NCBI RefSeq assembly: GCF_027533645.1
Contig: NZ_JAQAGY010000011.1
Coordinates: 62,001-126,000, forward strand
From: Paenibacillus caseinilyticus
GTDB taxonomy: Bacteria; Bacillota; Bacilli; Paenibacillales; NBRC-103111
Direction of reading: 5' to 3'
Length of the DNA: 64,000 nucleotides
Both the position numbers and the translations under genes were made by a program. Shown piece by piece: positions 34,155 to 43,119 of this stretch (the stretch's first letter is position 1; each line of letters begins with the position of its first letter). The notes under the pieces were generated by a model that worked only from the letters and a program-made list of their open reading frames with translations, was not told the origin of the DNA and did no database searches.

Positions 34155-35000
34155 TTATTCCGTCAAGGAAGGATAGCGGTAATCCTCGTCATCCTCCGCA
34201 TCCTGCTGATCGCTGATATCTACGCTCAGGCCTGACTGCTTCCACCGATTCATCATTTCATCCGACATGTAATGATGGCTTAAATCAAGATGCTCCAGTT
34301 TCTTTATCTTCTCACTGTTGATCAGTGCTTCAGCGCCAGCATCCGTTAACGTACCCAGGGAAAGATCCAGCGTATGTAGTCCATCAAGAATAGGCGCATT
34401 GGCTACTGCAATCGCAATTTGGTCTTGAATTTCGCTGTTTTTGAGCCCAAGATAGGTAAGCTGGGGGAATTTTCCGGGCTCGATCAGCGGGAGAACATCT
34501 TCGAGGCTCCCGTCGAATCCATAGTTTTCCACCCCTAGATACAGCTCCAGCTTTTTGAGGTTTTTGAAGCTGCCTTCGCTAATGCTGGCAAGGACGTCTT
34601 TGCCAAGCCCGCCGCAAATGATCGTAAGCTCCTCCAGCTTGTCATGGCGAGCAGGATCCAGGCTGAGCCCTGTGCTTCCTTGAATCGTGAGTGAGCTAAG
34701 CTCGGGATAAGCAGATAGAATCGGGCCCAGGTTGGATTGATTAATCCAAGAGACCTCGCATTCTTCTGAGGACATATCGCCAATAAACAAGCTGCGCAGC
34801 TGTGGAAAGCGGTCTTTCAACCGAACCAGCGCTTCGACAATTTCACTGGAATCATTCTCGTAGGCGCCGCCCCAGTCACCGATGATGAGGCTTTCAAGCT
34901 GTAAGCTCTCTTCTTTGTCTGCAAGCTCTTCTATTAAACTTACGATTTCGACTCCATTCTCGTATTGATCATAATCGACAGATAGTTTACGCACGGGCAT
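34155..35000 (-). CDS. STM4015-family leucine-rich-repeat protein
   Basis: A 281-residue cytoplasmic LRR protein, first in the STM operon, with AGGAGG seven bases before the ATG. Repeats of about 25-28 residues are visible: LQLESLIIGDWG, FPQLRSLFIGDM, YPELSSLTIQGS, KLEELTIICGG, LKKLELYLG, FPQLTYLGLKNSEI, LDGLHTLDLSLGTLTDAGAE and LEHLDLSHHYMSDEMM. The acidic tail ends EDDEDYRYPSLTE. LRR arcs bind proteins or peptides, so it could present a substrate to the two radical SAM proteins and the ATP-grasp enzyme. No RiPP-like precursor was found next to it. A strong promoter lies about 35-65 bases upstream. Confidence 0.85.
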   Translation of the reverse strand: MPVRKLSVDYDQYENGVEIVSLIEELADKEESLQLESLIIGDWGGAYENDSSEIVEALVRLKDRFPQLRSLFIGDMSSEECEVSWINQSNLGPILSAYPELSSLTIQGSTGLSLDPARHDKLEELTIICGGLGKDVLASISEGSFKNLKKLELYLGVENYGFDGSLEDVLPLIEPGKFPQLTYLGLKNSEIQDQIAIAVANAPILDGLHTLDLSLGTLTDAGAEALINSEKIKKLEHLDLSHHYMSDEMMNRWKQSGLSVDISDQQDAEDDEDYRYPSLTE

Positions 35001-35036
35001 AAGACGACCTCCTGGAAATGAGTACTAGCCTTTCTT

Positions 35037-35065
35037 ATTATAAGAGTCACTCTTGCGAGTTTCAA
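35037..35065 (-). promoter_or_regulatory. Strong promoter of the STM4015-cysC operon
   Basis: On the minus strand TTGAAA (35065-35060), 17-base spacer, TATAAT (35042-35037), about 37 bases before the STM4015 start. It is the only clear sigma-A-type promoter for the six-gene unit. Confidence 0.75.
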
Positions 35066-35122
35066 ATGTACCTTCGGCAGCACCAGATCGACGAGGGATA
35101 CGCCGTGTTTATGTGTAACGTT

Positions 35123-37117
35123 TTATTTTATCGGGAGCGGTAAAGCATAATGGCCAAACGCTTTATCCAACAGGGCAGCTGCCTCCTGCCGAAGCAAAGG
35201 CTGGTTGGAACGGAAATCGACGGTGCCATCGGCCTGTACGATGGTATCCGGATCGATAACGCCCTGCGAAACCAGCGCAGTAACGGCCTCAACCGCCCAC
35301 GCGTCCGTTTGACCGCTCAATCGGACTTCGGACGCCGGCTTGAGTGCTTTCAGGTTTTGAATCATGACCGCTGCGGTTTGCCTTGTCATGCCCGCATTCG
35401 AGTCCAATGGAGGGAGACCGGCTATCATTTGCTTTTTCGTTCCTTCAATGGCATAGGGGAACCCATACATTCCATGGGCACGAAACAGCGCGTCAGCAAA
35501 CTCGCCTTGCGTCATGATTGCCTGCGGCTCAAAGTTGCCGCCCGATTTTGCTCCCATGATATCCAGGGCATGCAAATCGTCAATGAAGCTTTTATGTTTG
35601 TTTTCCTCCGCTACATCGGGAAACGGCGGCTTCCTATGGATTTTTCGCGAATCCGATCCCAGGTGAAATCCCTCAAAATTGTCGTAATAAAAATATTCAA
35701 TGGATCCGCGATGGTCTTTTTTAAATGCCAGCTTATTGCCGGATTCGTCTTCAAACAGCAGCGGAGTAATCATCTGGAAGGTGTGCTTGCCCGGCGTCCC
35801 TGTCTCCATCTGCAACGTCCCGTCGGCGTACGAAAATTTCGATTTCAAGAAATGAAAGCGCGTATTCTGATACAGTCCGACGTATTTCTCCGCATCCTTT
35901 TCAGCCAAAGGGACATACACAGGTTTCTCCGGCTGTTTCGTCTGAGGAAAATAGTGATCCATAAAGGCTTCATATACTTCCAAACTCATCATCGTATCAT
36001 TATTGTACGACATATAAAATGCGGTGTTCTTCTCGGGTACCAAAACGATCAAAGATTGATGGCCCGTCATATTCCCGCCCTTCAAAACGACATGCTGGCC
36101 ATTCGCCAGTTCTTTGCGGTAGCCTTCGAATCCCCCTACGGTGGTGATCGGAATGCTCTTATCGGCGAAAATCTGATACGTGTGCATCTGCTCGGCCGCC
36201 TTTTCGCTGACCAACCGCCGGTCTTCGTATTTTCCTTTTTGCAGCTGCATAATCAAGTACTTGGCCATATCATCGCCAGTCGATATGATGCTCCCCTGCG
36301 GCCCGTCGGTCGGGGCAGTTCCTTCGACCGGAATCAGGTCGCCGGCCGGATTATAGTGAGCGGCCATGCGATCGAGAAGCTTCGGGATGATACGTACGCT
36401 GGTCGAATTCATGCCCAGCGGCTTGAACACATTCTTGTCCATGTACTGATGGAACGGCATGCCGCTTACATTTTCTATCGCATATCCCGCTAACAAGAAA
36501 GCAAAGTTATCGTACGTATAAGCTTCACCGGGAGGCCGGACCACCGTAGGCATATGATCCAGGAGGAACTGCTTCATCGGGATGTCCTTATCTACATACT
36601 CAGGCCCAATAAAACTTGTACTATCTGGTAAATCAACCCCGCTCGTATACGTAAGCATATCAAACATGGTCAGTTTTTTTTCGGTCTTGTTTGGAATCTT
36701 CATTCCTCCCAAGTACGTTTGGATGTCCTCATGAAGGTCAAGTTTCCCTTGATCGGCAAGCTGCATGGCGGCCAATCCGGTGAATGTCTTCGAAACGGAA
36801 CCGATTTGGAAGACGGTATGTTGATCGACAGGAATTTTCTTTTCCAGATCGGCATAGCCATACCCCTTGTTTACCAATACCTTGCCATCCTTGACAACAA
36901 CAAAATTTGAACCGTTGACATTGTATTTTTTCATTACCTCTGCAAATAAAGAATCGGCAAATGCCTCTGCTTCCTTGGTATCCTGCGGGCCATCCAGGTT
37001 CGGTTGTTCCGTTGCCTGTTCCGATACAGGTATGCTATCGGATGGGGTGCATGCCGTCATCAGGGCCGCACACAATACTAGCGCCGCCAAATTCAACTTG
37101 GGATTCATTTTGCTCAT
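35123..37117 (-). CDS. Serine hydrolase lipoprotein with C-terminal SLH-like repeats
   Basis: A 664-residue exported protein. The lipoprotein signal ends LVLCAALMTACTPS (Cys 23). Residues about 60-385 are a class C beta-lactamase/DD-peptidase fold: SVSK in QIGSVSKTFTGLAAMQLAD (nucleophile Ser and Lys), YDN in AYTYDNFAFLLAG, and KGGNMTGHQS in the third box. A DUF3471-like beta domain follows (KYVGLYQNTRFHF to EGFHLGSDSRK). The end (about 505-664) has SLH-like modules (FIDDLHALDIMGAKSGGNFEP, MTQGEFADALFRAH, AWAVEAVTALVSQGVIDPD, LLRQEAAALLDKAFG). It probably acts at the cell wall. Ribosome site AGGGAG precedes the ATG; a terminator separates it from the kinase gene upstream. Confidence 0.87.
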   Translation of the reverse strand: MSKMNPKLNLAALVLCAALMTACTPSDSIPVSEQATEQPNLDGPQDTKEAEAFADSLFAEVMKKYNVNGSNFVVVKDGKVLVNKGYGYADLEKKIPVDQHTVFQIGSVSKTFTGLAAMQLADQGKLDLHEDIQTYLGGMKIPNKTEKKLTMFDMLTYTSGVDLPDSTSFIGPEYVDKDIPMKQFLLDHMPTVVRPPGEAYTYDNFAFLLAGYAIENVSGMPFHQYMDKNVFKPLGMNSTSVRIIPKLLDRMAAHYNPAGDLIPVEGTAPTDGPQGSIISTGDDMAKYLIMQLQKGKYEDRRLVSEKAAEQMHTYQIFADKSIPITTVGGFEGYRKELANGQHVVLKGGNMTGHQSLIVLVPEKNTAFYMSYNNDTMMSLEVYEAFMDHYFPQTKQPEKPVYVPLAEKDAEKYVGLYQNTRFHFLKSKFSYADGTLQMETGTPGKHTFQMITPLLFEDESGNKLAFKKDHRGSIEYFYYDNFEGFHLGSDSRKIHRKPPFPDVAEENKHKSFIDDLHALDIMGAKSGGNFEPQAIMTQGEFADALFRAHGMYGFPYAIEGTKKQMIAGLPPLDSNAGMTRQTAAVMIQNLKALKPASEVRLSGQTDAWAVEAVTALVSQGVIDPDTIVQADGTVDFRSNQPLLRQEAAALLDKAFGHYALPLPIK

Positions 37118-37326
37118 GGTTTGTTCTCCCTCTCGTCTTTTGTTTCGTGAAACATCGGTTCGCTTCTAGCCTGTCCTCCTTCTCTTGGGCTAGTATGGCA
37201 AACCACGTGTCATAGGAGGGAGTGATTTTCTGTCACCGTTTTTTTTATCCCGCGCCCCGCAAGCGAATTCCCTGCCGGGATGACAGAATGTCATATGACA
37301 TTCATGCTGGGCAAATGCACCGGATA

Positions 37327-37376
37327 AATAAAAAAGCACGGATCTGGTCCTTTTTTCAAAGGTACAAACCCGTGCC
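37327..37376 (-). terminator. Terminator of the kinase/regulator gene
   Basis: On the minus strand GCACGG (37375-37370) pairs with CCGTGC (37341-37336), followed by TTTTTATTTA. Loop contains a further GGACC-type stem. Confidence 0.6.
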
Positions 37377-37391
37377 GTCTTCCCAAACCAT

Positions 37392-39185
37392 CTATATTTG
37401 ATTTCCGAAAACTCTTTGTAAAGCCTCATCCCGATTGCGAACGCCCAGCTTGGCATAAATCGTGGAAGCATAATTGCGGACGGTTCCTTCAGATAAATAC
37501 AATTTGGCCGCGATCGATTTATAACGAAGCCCCTTGGATAAACACAGCAAAATATCCATCTCCCGCGGGGTCAACCCCGAAGGAGGAAGCGGTTTGTCCG
37601 GCTCTGCCGGTTGCTCCCTAGAAGCTCCTCCATAGTTTTGAATCAATTGGCTGGTGACATCTTGGGCGATCATTCTCACCCCGCGATGCACAAGACGTAT
37701 CGTTTCGGAAAGCTCCTTCGGCTCCGAAGACTTTAATAAGTACCCGTCGATTCCGCTCCGCAAAGCTTCCACAGCTTTTTCGGTCTCTTGAAATGTGGTC
37801 AAGATCAGCACACGGACACCCGGATACTTTTGCTTCATTCGTTTGGCCGCTTCCACACCGTCCATACGGGGCATATGTAGATCCATGAGAACGACATGTG
37901 GGCGAAGCCGCTCGCATTGTTCCACCGCCTGCTCCCCGTCCTCCGCAAGTCCCACGACTTGGAGATCTTTTTCTCTCTCCAACATCACTTGAAGGCTCTC
38001 CCGGATGTATGGCTGGTCGTCAACCAACAGCAGCCGGATCGCCTCCTCCTGCTGCTCCACTTGCCTGGGCAATGTGCAGGTCACGACCGTTCCTTCGTCC
38101 GGATTCGAGTGAATGGACACCTGTCCCTGCAAATCGGAAGCGCGCTCCTTCATCGCCGTTAAACCAAAACCCGCCCGAAGTTCTTCGGTACCCACCCCGT
38201 TGTCCTGCACTACCAGTCGAATCTGCTTCTCCTCAAACTGCAGGCGAACCTCAATTTCACCCGCCTGTCCGTGACGTGCGGCATTTGTCAGCGATTCCTG
38301 CAGACAACGGTACAGGGTCATCTTGACCTGTTTGGATACCTGAACCTCATCGCCTAGTATCCTTATTCGAACCGTCACTTTAGTCAGCGCTTGAAACTCC
38401 GCCGTCAATGCCTGCAACGACTCTACAAGGGTAAGAGAATCTTGTGCAGCGCCAACCTGATGCAAATATTGACGGACCTCATCCAGACTGCCGCGGGTTA
38501 GTTTTACCAAGGAATCGAGTTTCCGCTCCCCTTCCGGGGTGTTCACTTCCAAGCGTAACGTTTCAAGCCCCATCATAATGGAAGTAAAGGAATGTCCCAT
38601 GGTATCATGAAGATCCTTCGAGAGCCGGTTTCGCTCTTCCGCCAATGTCATTCGCGCCACTTGCGACGAATAGTGTTCCAGCACGGCATATTGATCACGA
38701 ATCATTTGACTTTGCCGATGGTTCACAACCAGCAATTGAAAGGCAAACCCTACCGCGTAAATGAGGCCGAATTGGAAGATCATGGTTAGCAGGCTGCCTG
38801 GTTCAGACAGTTCCGCAAATAAGGCGGGGAAGACCAAGATGGTCATCGGGCCAGACCAACGGTATGACTTTTGGGCGCTATTGCTGGCAATCATAAAAGC
38901 CGGACTTAAAAAAGCCACGTAGGCTTCGGGGAACAAGGAGACCATGTATAGGCATAATCCCCCTGATATGACCATTTCCGCGATCAGGTAATACGTATAG
39001 TGCCTTTGTAAACAAACCCAAGGAATGAAAAAAGCCGTGATCCCCCACAGAGCCCCTAACCAGAAAGGGACAGTCAACTTTTCAGAAACATGTTCCATTG
39101 TAAAGAGAAGAGAAACGAAAAGGATGGTCCGAATGACGAACATCATCCAGTCATACCAATACCAACGCTTGATAAAGTCCAGCAA
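37392..39185 (-). CDS. Single-chain histidine kinase / NarL-type response regulator
   Basis: About 597 residues from a TTG at 39185 with GAGGGTGATGAA upstream. Residues 1-175 hold five or six membrane segments. The HisKA_3 box is EERNRLSKDLHDTMGHSFTS (His near 220), HATPase is CLQESLTNAARHG, VVQDNGVGTEELR, GFGLTAMKERA. At about residue 380 the chain passes through LPRQVEQQEEAIRLLLVDDQ into a receiver (VVLMDLHMPRMDG phospho-Asp) and a LuxR HTH (LTPREMDILLCLSKGLRYKS, then LYLSEGTVRNYASTIYAKLG). This equals a LiaS/DesK-type kinase fused to its regulator, which are normally two genes. An AGGAGGAGG at 38042-38050 precedes the receiver, a possible leftover ribosome site. Confidence 0.85.
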   Translation of the reverse strand: MLDFIKRWYWYDWMMFVIRTILFVSLLFTMEHVSEKLTVPFWLGALWGITAFFIPWVCLQRHYTYYLIAEMVISGGLCLYMVSLFPEAYVAFLSPAFMIASNSAQKSYRWSGPMTILVFPALFAELSEPGSLLTMIFQFGLIYAVGFAFQLLVVNHRQSQMIRDQYAVLEHYSSQVARMTLAEERNRLSKDLHDTMGHSFTSIMMGLETLRLEVNTPEGERKLDSLVKLTRGSLDEVRQYLHQVGAAQDSLTLVESLQALTAEFQALTKVTVRIRILGDEVQVSKQVKMTLYRCLQESLTNAARHGQAGEIEVRLQFEEKQIRLVVQDNGVGTEELRAGFGLTAMKERASDLQGQVSIHSNPDEGTVVTCTLPRQVEQQEEAIRLLLVDDQPYIRESLQVMLEREKDLQVVGLAEDGEQAVEQCERLRPHVVLMDLHMPRMDGVEAAKRMKQKYPGVRVLILTTFQETEKAVEALRSGIDGYLLKSSEPKELSETIRLVHRGVRMIAQDVTSQLIQNYGGASREQPAEPDKPLPPSGLTPREMDILLCLSKGLRYKSIAAKLYLSEGTVRNYASTIYAKLGVRNRDEALQRVFGNQI

Positions 39186-39315
39186 TTCATCACCCTCGTT
39201 GCGTTCATTGCGTTTTTTTCTAAGCGGCGGACGGTTTCTTAATCCGAGGGAATACGACGAGTCTTTTTTGACCCGCCGGCAGTTTCCCTCTCGCCCGCTT
39301 CCCATAACGGCATCC

Positions 39316-40119
39316 TTAGGACCTATGCCGTTCCATCCACGCGGCGGCCCAGTCGACCAGCGGCCGCTGTTCCAGTAACCGGACGTCCGCACCGCCAATT
39401 CTGTGGACTGCAAGTCCCTTCTCCCGCTCGTACTCGTCCCCGAGGCGCAGGAAGTCGCTGTCGTCTACGACTTGGGTCGTATAAGTGACCCACTCTCTCC
39501 TGCCGCCTACCCGCATGGCACTGCTCTCTTCCGAGTATCGCTTGGAGGGGAACCGAGCCCGGGTTTCCGCCAAGTGCAGCGAAGTGTTCTTGTCATGCCC
39601 TACGCCGATCAGGAGCACATACCCGCTGCGCCGGTACAGCCTCTCGAGCGGTGATCCGTCGCCGAAGATGTTGGAGAGGTCATGCCCTTCGGTGAGCTCT
39701 TCCGCGTACCGGCCGACCGCTGCGAAGGAGCGGGCCGGATGGTCCGACCTCCGGGCGCCGGGCCACTTCCGGAGCATCTCTGCTGCGGCCCCCATGCCTA
39801 CTGCGGGAGTAATGTCTTTATCATAAGCGGGCCAGTGTGCGCGGATGACCGGCCAGCTCTCTACGGGAGCCTCCCAGTGCACACCGGCAGCCGGGTCAAG
39901 GTTACGCCAGGTCTGGGATGGCATCAGGAGCGTTCCCTCCTCCCCGACCACCTCGAGCAGCGACCGGATCAGCGTCTCGGCCCCTCCGACCACATACCCA
40001 AGCCGGCTTAGCGACGCATGGACAATGACCGCGTGTCCCTGCGCCAGGCCGCATTGTCTCCATCCCTCTGCCAGGTCCGCTTGCGTCAGTACCGCTTTCT
40101 TTTCAACTGATTCTTCCAT
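39316..40119 (-). CDS. AAC(3)-family N-acetyltransferase
   Basis: About 267 residues from the ATG at 40119 (AGGAGG 10 bases upstream). It matches the aminoglycoside 3-N-acetyltransferase/YokD family: VIVHASLSRLGYVVGGAETL, GTLLMPSQTWRNL, TPAVGMGAAAEMLRKWPGAR, RSDHPARSFAAVG, LERLYRRSGYVLLIGVGHDK, NTSLHLAE (catalytic His region) and the C-terminal RLLEQRPLVDWAAAWM. It transfers acetyl from acetyl-CoA to an amine, classically of aminoglycosides; true substrate here is open. The 5' region has a promoter (-10 TATAAT at 40253-40248) and a GC-rich hairpin with U-rich tail before the start, so attenuation is possible. Confidence 0.85.
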   Translation of the reverse strand: MEESVEKKAVLTQADLAEGWRQCGLAQGHAVIVHASLSRLGYVVGGAETLIRSLLEVVGEEGTLLMPSQTWRNLDPAAGVHWEAPVESWPVIRAHWPAYDKDITPAVGMGAAAEMLRKWPGARRSDHPARSFAAVGRYAEELTEGHDLSNIFGDGSPLERLYRRSGYVLLIGVGHDKNTSLHLAETRARFPSKRYSEESSAMRVGGRREWVTYTTQVVDDSDFLRLGDEYEREKGLAVHRIGGADVRLLEQRPLVDWAAAWMERHRS

Positions 40120-40165
40120 GTTCTGGGGCCTCCTTCTACGTTGCTTGTTCTTCGCCCAAAGAAAT

Positions 40166-40277
40166 AACCCCGCTGAGATCAGCGGGGTTGTCACCGGATG
40201 CGTCCGGGAAGCATTGCCCTTTGGTTTACACGTCTATCTGATTCCGGATTATACCAGCAGGTGAGGCTGTTGCGCAA
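40166..40277 (-). promoter_or_regulatory. Promoter and possible attenuator leader of the AAC(3) gene
   Basis: Minus strand: TTGCGC (40277-40272), 18-base spacer, TATAAT (40253-40248). The roughly 80-base leader contains CCGGA-CGCA-TCCGG and then an 11-base perfect stem AACCCCGCTGA/TCAGCGGGGTT (40189-40166) followed by a U-rich tract, all before the AAC(3) ribosome site. ACCAAAG early in the leader is complementary to CTTTGG after the terminator-like stem. Confidence 0.5.
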
Positions 40278-40344
40278 TAGCCCAAACGGAGGAACATGTA
40301 GTTCCAGTGGGCTTGAACTCCCAAGGCCTGCAAAAAAAATGGGA

Positions 40345-40396
40345 TTGCGCCTTCAGGAAGATTATGCTATTTTTGTTCTCGTGGAAACCGGTTTCC
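40345..40396 (+). promoter_or_regulatory. Maltodextrin operon promoter with palindromic operator
   Basis: TTGCGC (40345-40350), 17-base spacer, TATTTT (40368-40373), then the palindrome GGAAACCGGTTTCC (40383-40396), typical of MalR/CcpA-like LacI-family sites, placed just after the expected transcription start. Confidence 0.6.
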
Positions 40397-40428
40397 TGTA
40401 AATTTCATACCCTTGGGGGGCTCATACG

Positions 40429-41760
40429 ATGAGTTTGAATTGTTCACGCAAGCTGTGGATCCGTAGTGTCACGGCCGTTCTTCTCGCATGCTCGCTGTCC
40501 GGCTGCAGTCTGAACGGCAGCGGCTCCTCCGGCAGTCATGCCGCCGACTCCCCCGCCCCGGAGCAGACGGGAGCGCAGAGCGCTGGATCCGCCGAAGCGG
40601 CTGAGCTGATGCCCGAAGCGGGGGCAGCGCTAACCATCTGGGAAGAGAAGTCGGAATCCGCCTTCCTGCTCCCTGCACTGAAAGCGTTCGAAGCGAAGTT
40701 CGGCGTCCCGGTTACGATGGAGGAAGTCCCGTCGCCCGACCAGCCGGGCAAGCTGGCGAACGACGGTCCGGCCAACCTCGCGGCGGATGTTGTGCTGCTG
40801 CCGCATGACCGGCTGGGGGATGTAGCCAGCGCCAACCTGGTGCTTCCCAATGATGTGCTCGCGCAGAGCATCCGTCAGACGAAGCTTGAGACCGCTGTGC
40901 AAGCGGTTACCTTCGGCGGTATCCTCTACGGCTACCCCAAATCGATAGAGACGTATGCGCTTTATTACAACAAAGACCTTGTCAAGCAGGCCCCCCGCAC
41001 CTGGGAGGAGATTGCCGAGTTCGCCCGCACCTTCAATGACCCCTCCACGAATCGGTACGCCGTCATGTGGGAGAACAAGAGCTTGTATTATAACTACTCG
41101 TTCATCAGTGCCCTCGGCGGTTACGTCTACGGCAAGAACGGTACAGACCCTTCGGACATCGGCCTGAATCTTCCGGAGGCGGTGGAAGGTATGACCTACT
41201 TCCAGAGTCTGAAGTCCATTCTGCCTGTGCAGACGGCCGATGTCACCTATGATGTGAAGACGCAGCTGTTCCAGCAGGGCAAGTTGGCCTTCAACATCGA
41301 CGGCCCTTGGTCCGTAGGGAGCTTCCGGAATCAGGTCAACTTCGGTGTCGCTCCCCTCCCCCAGCTGCCCGGGGGGAGGAACAGCATCTCGCTCTCCGGC
41401 ATTCGTGCCTACTATGTGAATTCGTATACGAAGTACCCGAACGCCTCCAAGCTTCTGGCTGATTTTCTGACGAACAAAGAGAATGCGCTGGCCAACTTCA
41501 AGGCCACCGGCAGTATCACGGCCGACAAAGAGGCAGCGGAAGATCCCCTACTGAAGAAGGATCCAGTTGTAAGCGGTTTCTTGGAACAGTTCGGTCATTC
41601 CCATCCCATGCCCTCCCTTCCCGAGATGGCTAATGTCTGGGCTCCCGTGGAGGCCGCCATCTCCGCGATATGGAATGACAAGGCGGACGTACGGACTTCC
41701 CTGGACAAGGCGGTCCAGACGATCCGGGACCAGAATCAGAAGCAGTCCCCCCACAAATAA
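40429..41760 (+). CDS. Maltose/maltodextrin ABC substrate-binding lipoprotein
   Basis: A 443-residue MalE-type protein. The signal ends VTAVLLACSLSGC (lipobox LSGC, Cys 26) and is followed by a Ser/Gly/Ala-rich linker. The mature part starts ALTIWEEKSESAFLLPALKA, FEAKFGVPVTMEEV, then DVVLLPHDRLGDVASANLV, LYGYPKSIETYALYYNKDL, FNIDGPWSVGSFR and FGVAPLPQLPGGR, close to maltodextrin-binding proteins. First gene of a SBP-MalF-MalG-GH13 operon transcribed from the promoter at 40345. It captures malto-oligosaccharides outside the membrane. Confidence 0.9.
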   Translation: MSLNCSRKLWIRSVTAVLLACSLSGCSLNGSGSSGSHAADSPAPEQTGAQSAGSAEAAELMPEAGAALTIWEEKSESAFLLPALKAFEAKFGVPVTMEEVPSPDQPGKLANDGPANLAADVVLLPHDRLGDVASANLVLPNDVLAQSIRQTKLETAVQAVTFGGILYGYPKSIETYALYYNKDLVKQAPRTWEEIAEFARTFNDPSTNRYAVMWENKSLYYNYSFISALGGYVYGKNGTDPSDIGLNLPEAVEGMTYFQSLKSILPVQTADVTYDVKTQLFQQGKLAFNIDGPWSVGSFRNQVNFGVAPLPQLPGGRNSISLSGIRAYYVNSYTKYPNASKLLADFLTNKENALANFKATGSITADKEAAEDPLLKKDPVVSGFLEQFGHSHPMPSLPEMANVWAPVEAAISAIWNDKADVRTSLDKAVQTIRDQNQKQSPHK

Positions 41761-41805
41761 GGATCACCCTACCCTTACGACCTTTTGGCAGGAGGCCATG
41801 AGCCT

Positions 41806-43119
41806 ATGAAATGGAATCGAACTACGAAGGCCGCCGCGCTGTCCGCCCTGTGGATGGGTGCCGGACAGCTGTATAACCGGCAGTATATGAAGGGCTTGGC
41901 ATTTGCGGCAGTCGGCGCCGCAGCCGTCAGCTGGGGAGCGGCCGGCCTGACCCGCCGCCTGCACGGCCTGATCACACTCGGCACCACGCCAAGACAGATG
42001 GTCAAGACGGGCAATCAATACCGGATGACGGACGGCGACCATTCGATCTTCCTCATGATCGACGGACTCATCGCCCTGATCCTTCTCTTGCTTCTGGCAG
42101 GCCTCTATGTGCTCAGCATCCGGGATGCGAAGCGTCAGGCCAGCCGCGCGGAGCGGGGCGAGAGGCTGGAGACCTTCCGCGAGAGCCTGCTGGCGCTGGG
42201 CGGACGGCACTTTCCCTACATCATTCTGGCGCTTCCCCTGACCGCCGCGCTTTTCTTGACCGTGCTTCCGCTGCTCTTCAGCATTCTGCTCGCTTTTACC
42301 GACTTTGCCGCCCCCAACCTGCCCCCCGCCAAGCTTGTGAACTGGGTGGGGCTGCAGAATTTCACCAATCTGATCTCTCTCCAATCTTGGAGCCGCACGT
42401 TCTTCGGGGTGTTCGGGTGGACCGTGATCTGGACCCTGCTCTCCACGATCACCACCTACTTCGGCGGGATGGCGCTGGCCGTGCTGATCCACCAGCCGGA
42501 GGTGAAGTTCAAAGCGTTGTGGCGCACGTTGCTGGTCATTCCCTTCGCGCTTCCGAACCTGGTGTCGCTGCTGGTATTCCGCAATCTGCTCAACAACCAG
42601 TTCGGCCCGGTGAACCAAACCCTCCGGCTCCTGGGTCTGGAAGGCTTGCCGTGGCTGACCGACCCCTTCTGGGCGAAGGTCACGGTGCTAACGGTCAACA
42701 TGTGGATCGGGGTGCCGCTGTCCATGATCCTGATCTCGGGCGTGCTGACCACCATCCCCCGGGATCTGTACGAGGCTGCCACGGTAGACGGTGCTTCCCC
42801 GTGGCAGCGGTTCAGTGGCATCACCCTGCCCCTGGTCCTGTTCACTACGGCTCCCGTTCTCATCATGCAGTTTGCGGGGAATTTCAACAACTTCAACGTG
42901 ATTTTCCTGCTGACCGAGGGCAATCCCGCCATCTCAGACTACCAGTATGCGGGAGGCACGGATCTGCTCGTGACCTGGCTCTACAAGCTGACGCTGAACA
43001 ACCGGCAGTATAATATGGCTGCGGTGATCGGTATCCTCATCTTCATTATCGTAGCAAGCCTGTCCATCATCAATTACCGGCGAAGCCGATCCTACCGCGA
43101 GGAGGATATGTCAGCATGA
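41806..43119 (+). CDS. MalF-type maltodextrin ABC permease
   Basis: About 437 residues from the ATG at 41806 (AGGAGG 10 bases upstream). An N-terminal extension (KAAALSALWMGAGQLYNRQY, MKGLAFAAVGAA) and an extra membrane helix near residue 95 precede the core, as in many Gram-positive MalF proteins. The core has six helices and the EAA loop DLYEAATVDGASPWQRFSGI (then TLPLVL). Forms the channel with MalG, whose start overlaps its end by four bases. Confidence 0.9.
   Translation: MKWNRTTKAAALSALWMGAGQLYNRQYMKGLAFAAVGAAAVSWGAAGLTRRLHGLITLGTTPRQMVKTGNQYRMTDGDHSIFLMIDGLIALILLLLLAGLYVLSIRDAKRQASRAERGERLETFRESLLALGGRHFPYIILALPLTAALFLTVLPLLFSILLAFTDFAAPNLPPAKLVNWVGLQNFTNLISLQSWSRTFFGVFGWTVIWTLLSTITTYFGGMALAVLIHQPEVKFKALWRTLLVIPFALPNLVSLLVFRNLLNNQFGPVNQTLRLLGLEGLPWLTDPFWAKVTVLTVNMWIGVPLSMILISGVLTTIPRDLYEAATVDGASPWQRFSGITLPLVLFTTAPVLIMQFAGNFNNFNVIFLLTEGNPAISDYQYAGGTDLLVTWLYKLTLNNRQYNMAAVIGILIFIIVASLSIINYRRSRSYREEDMSA

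Noticed and set aside
35150..36493. Long open frame of 447 codons on the plus strand
   Set aside because: It is antisense to the serine hydrolase gene, whose active-site motifs and ribosome site are clear; the antisense translation shows no domain and no ribosome site.
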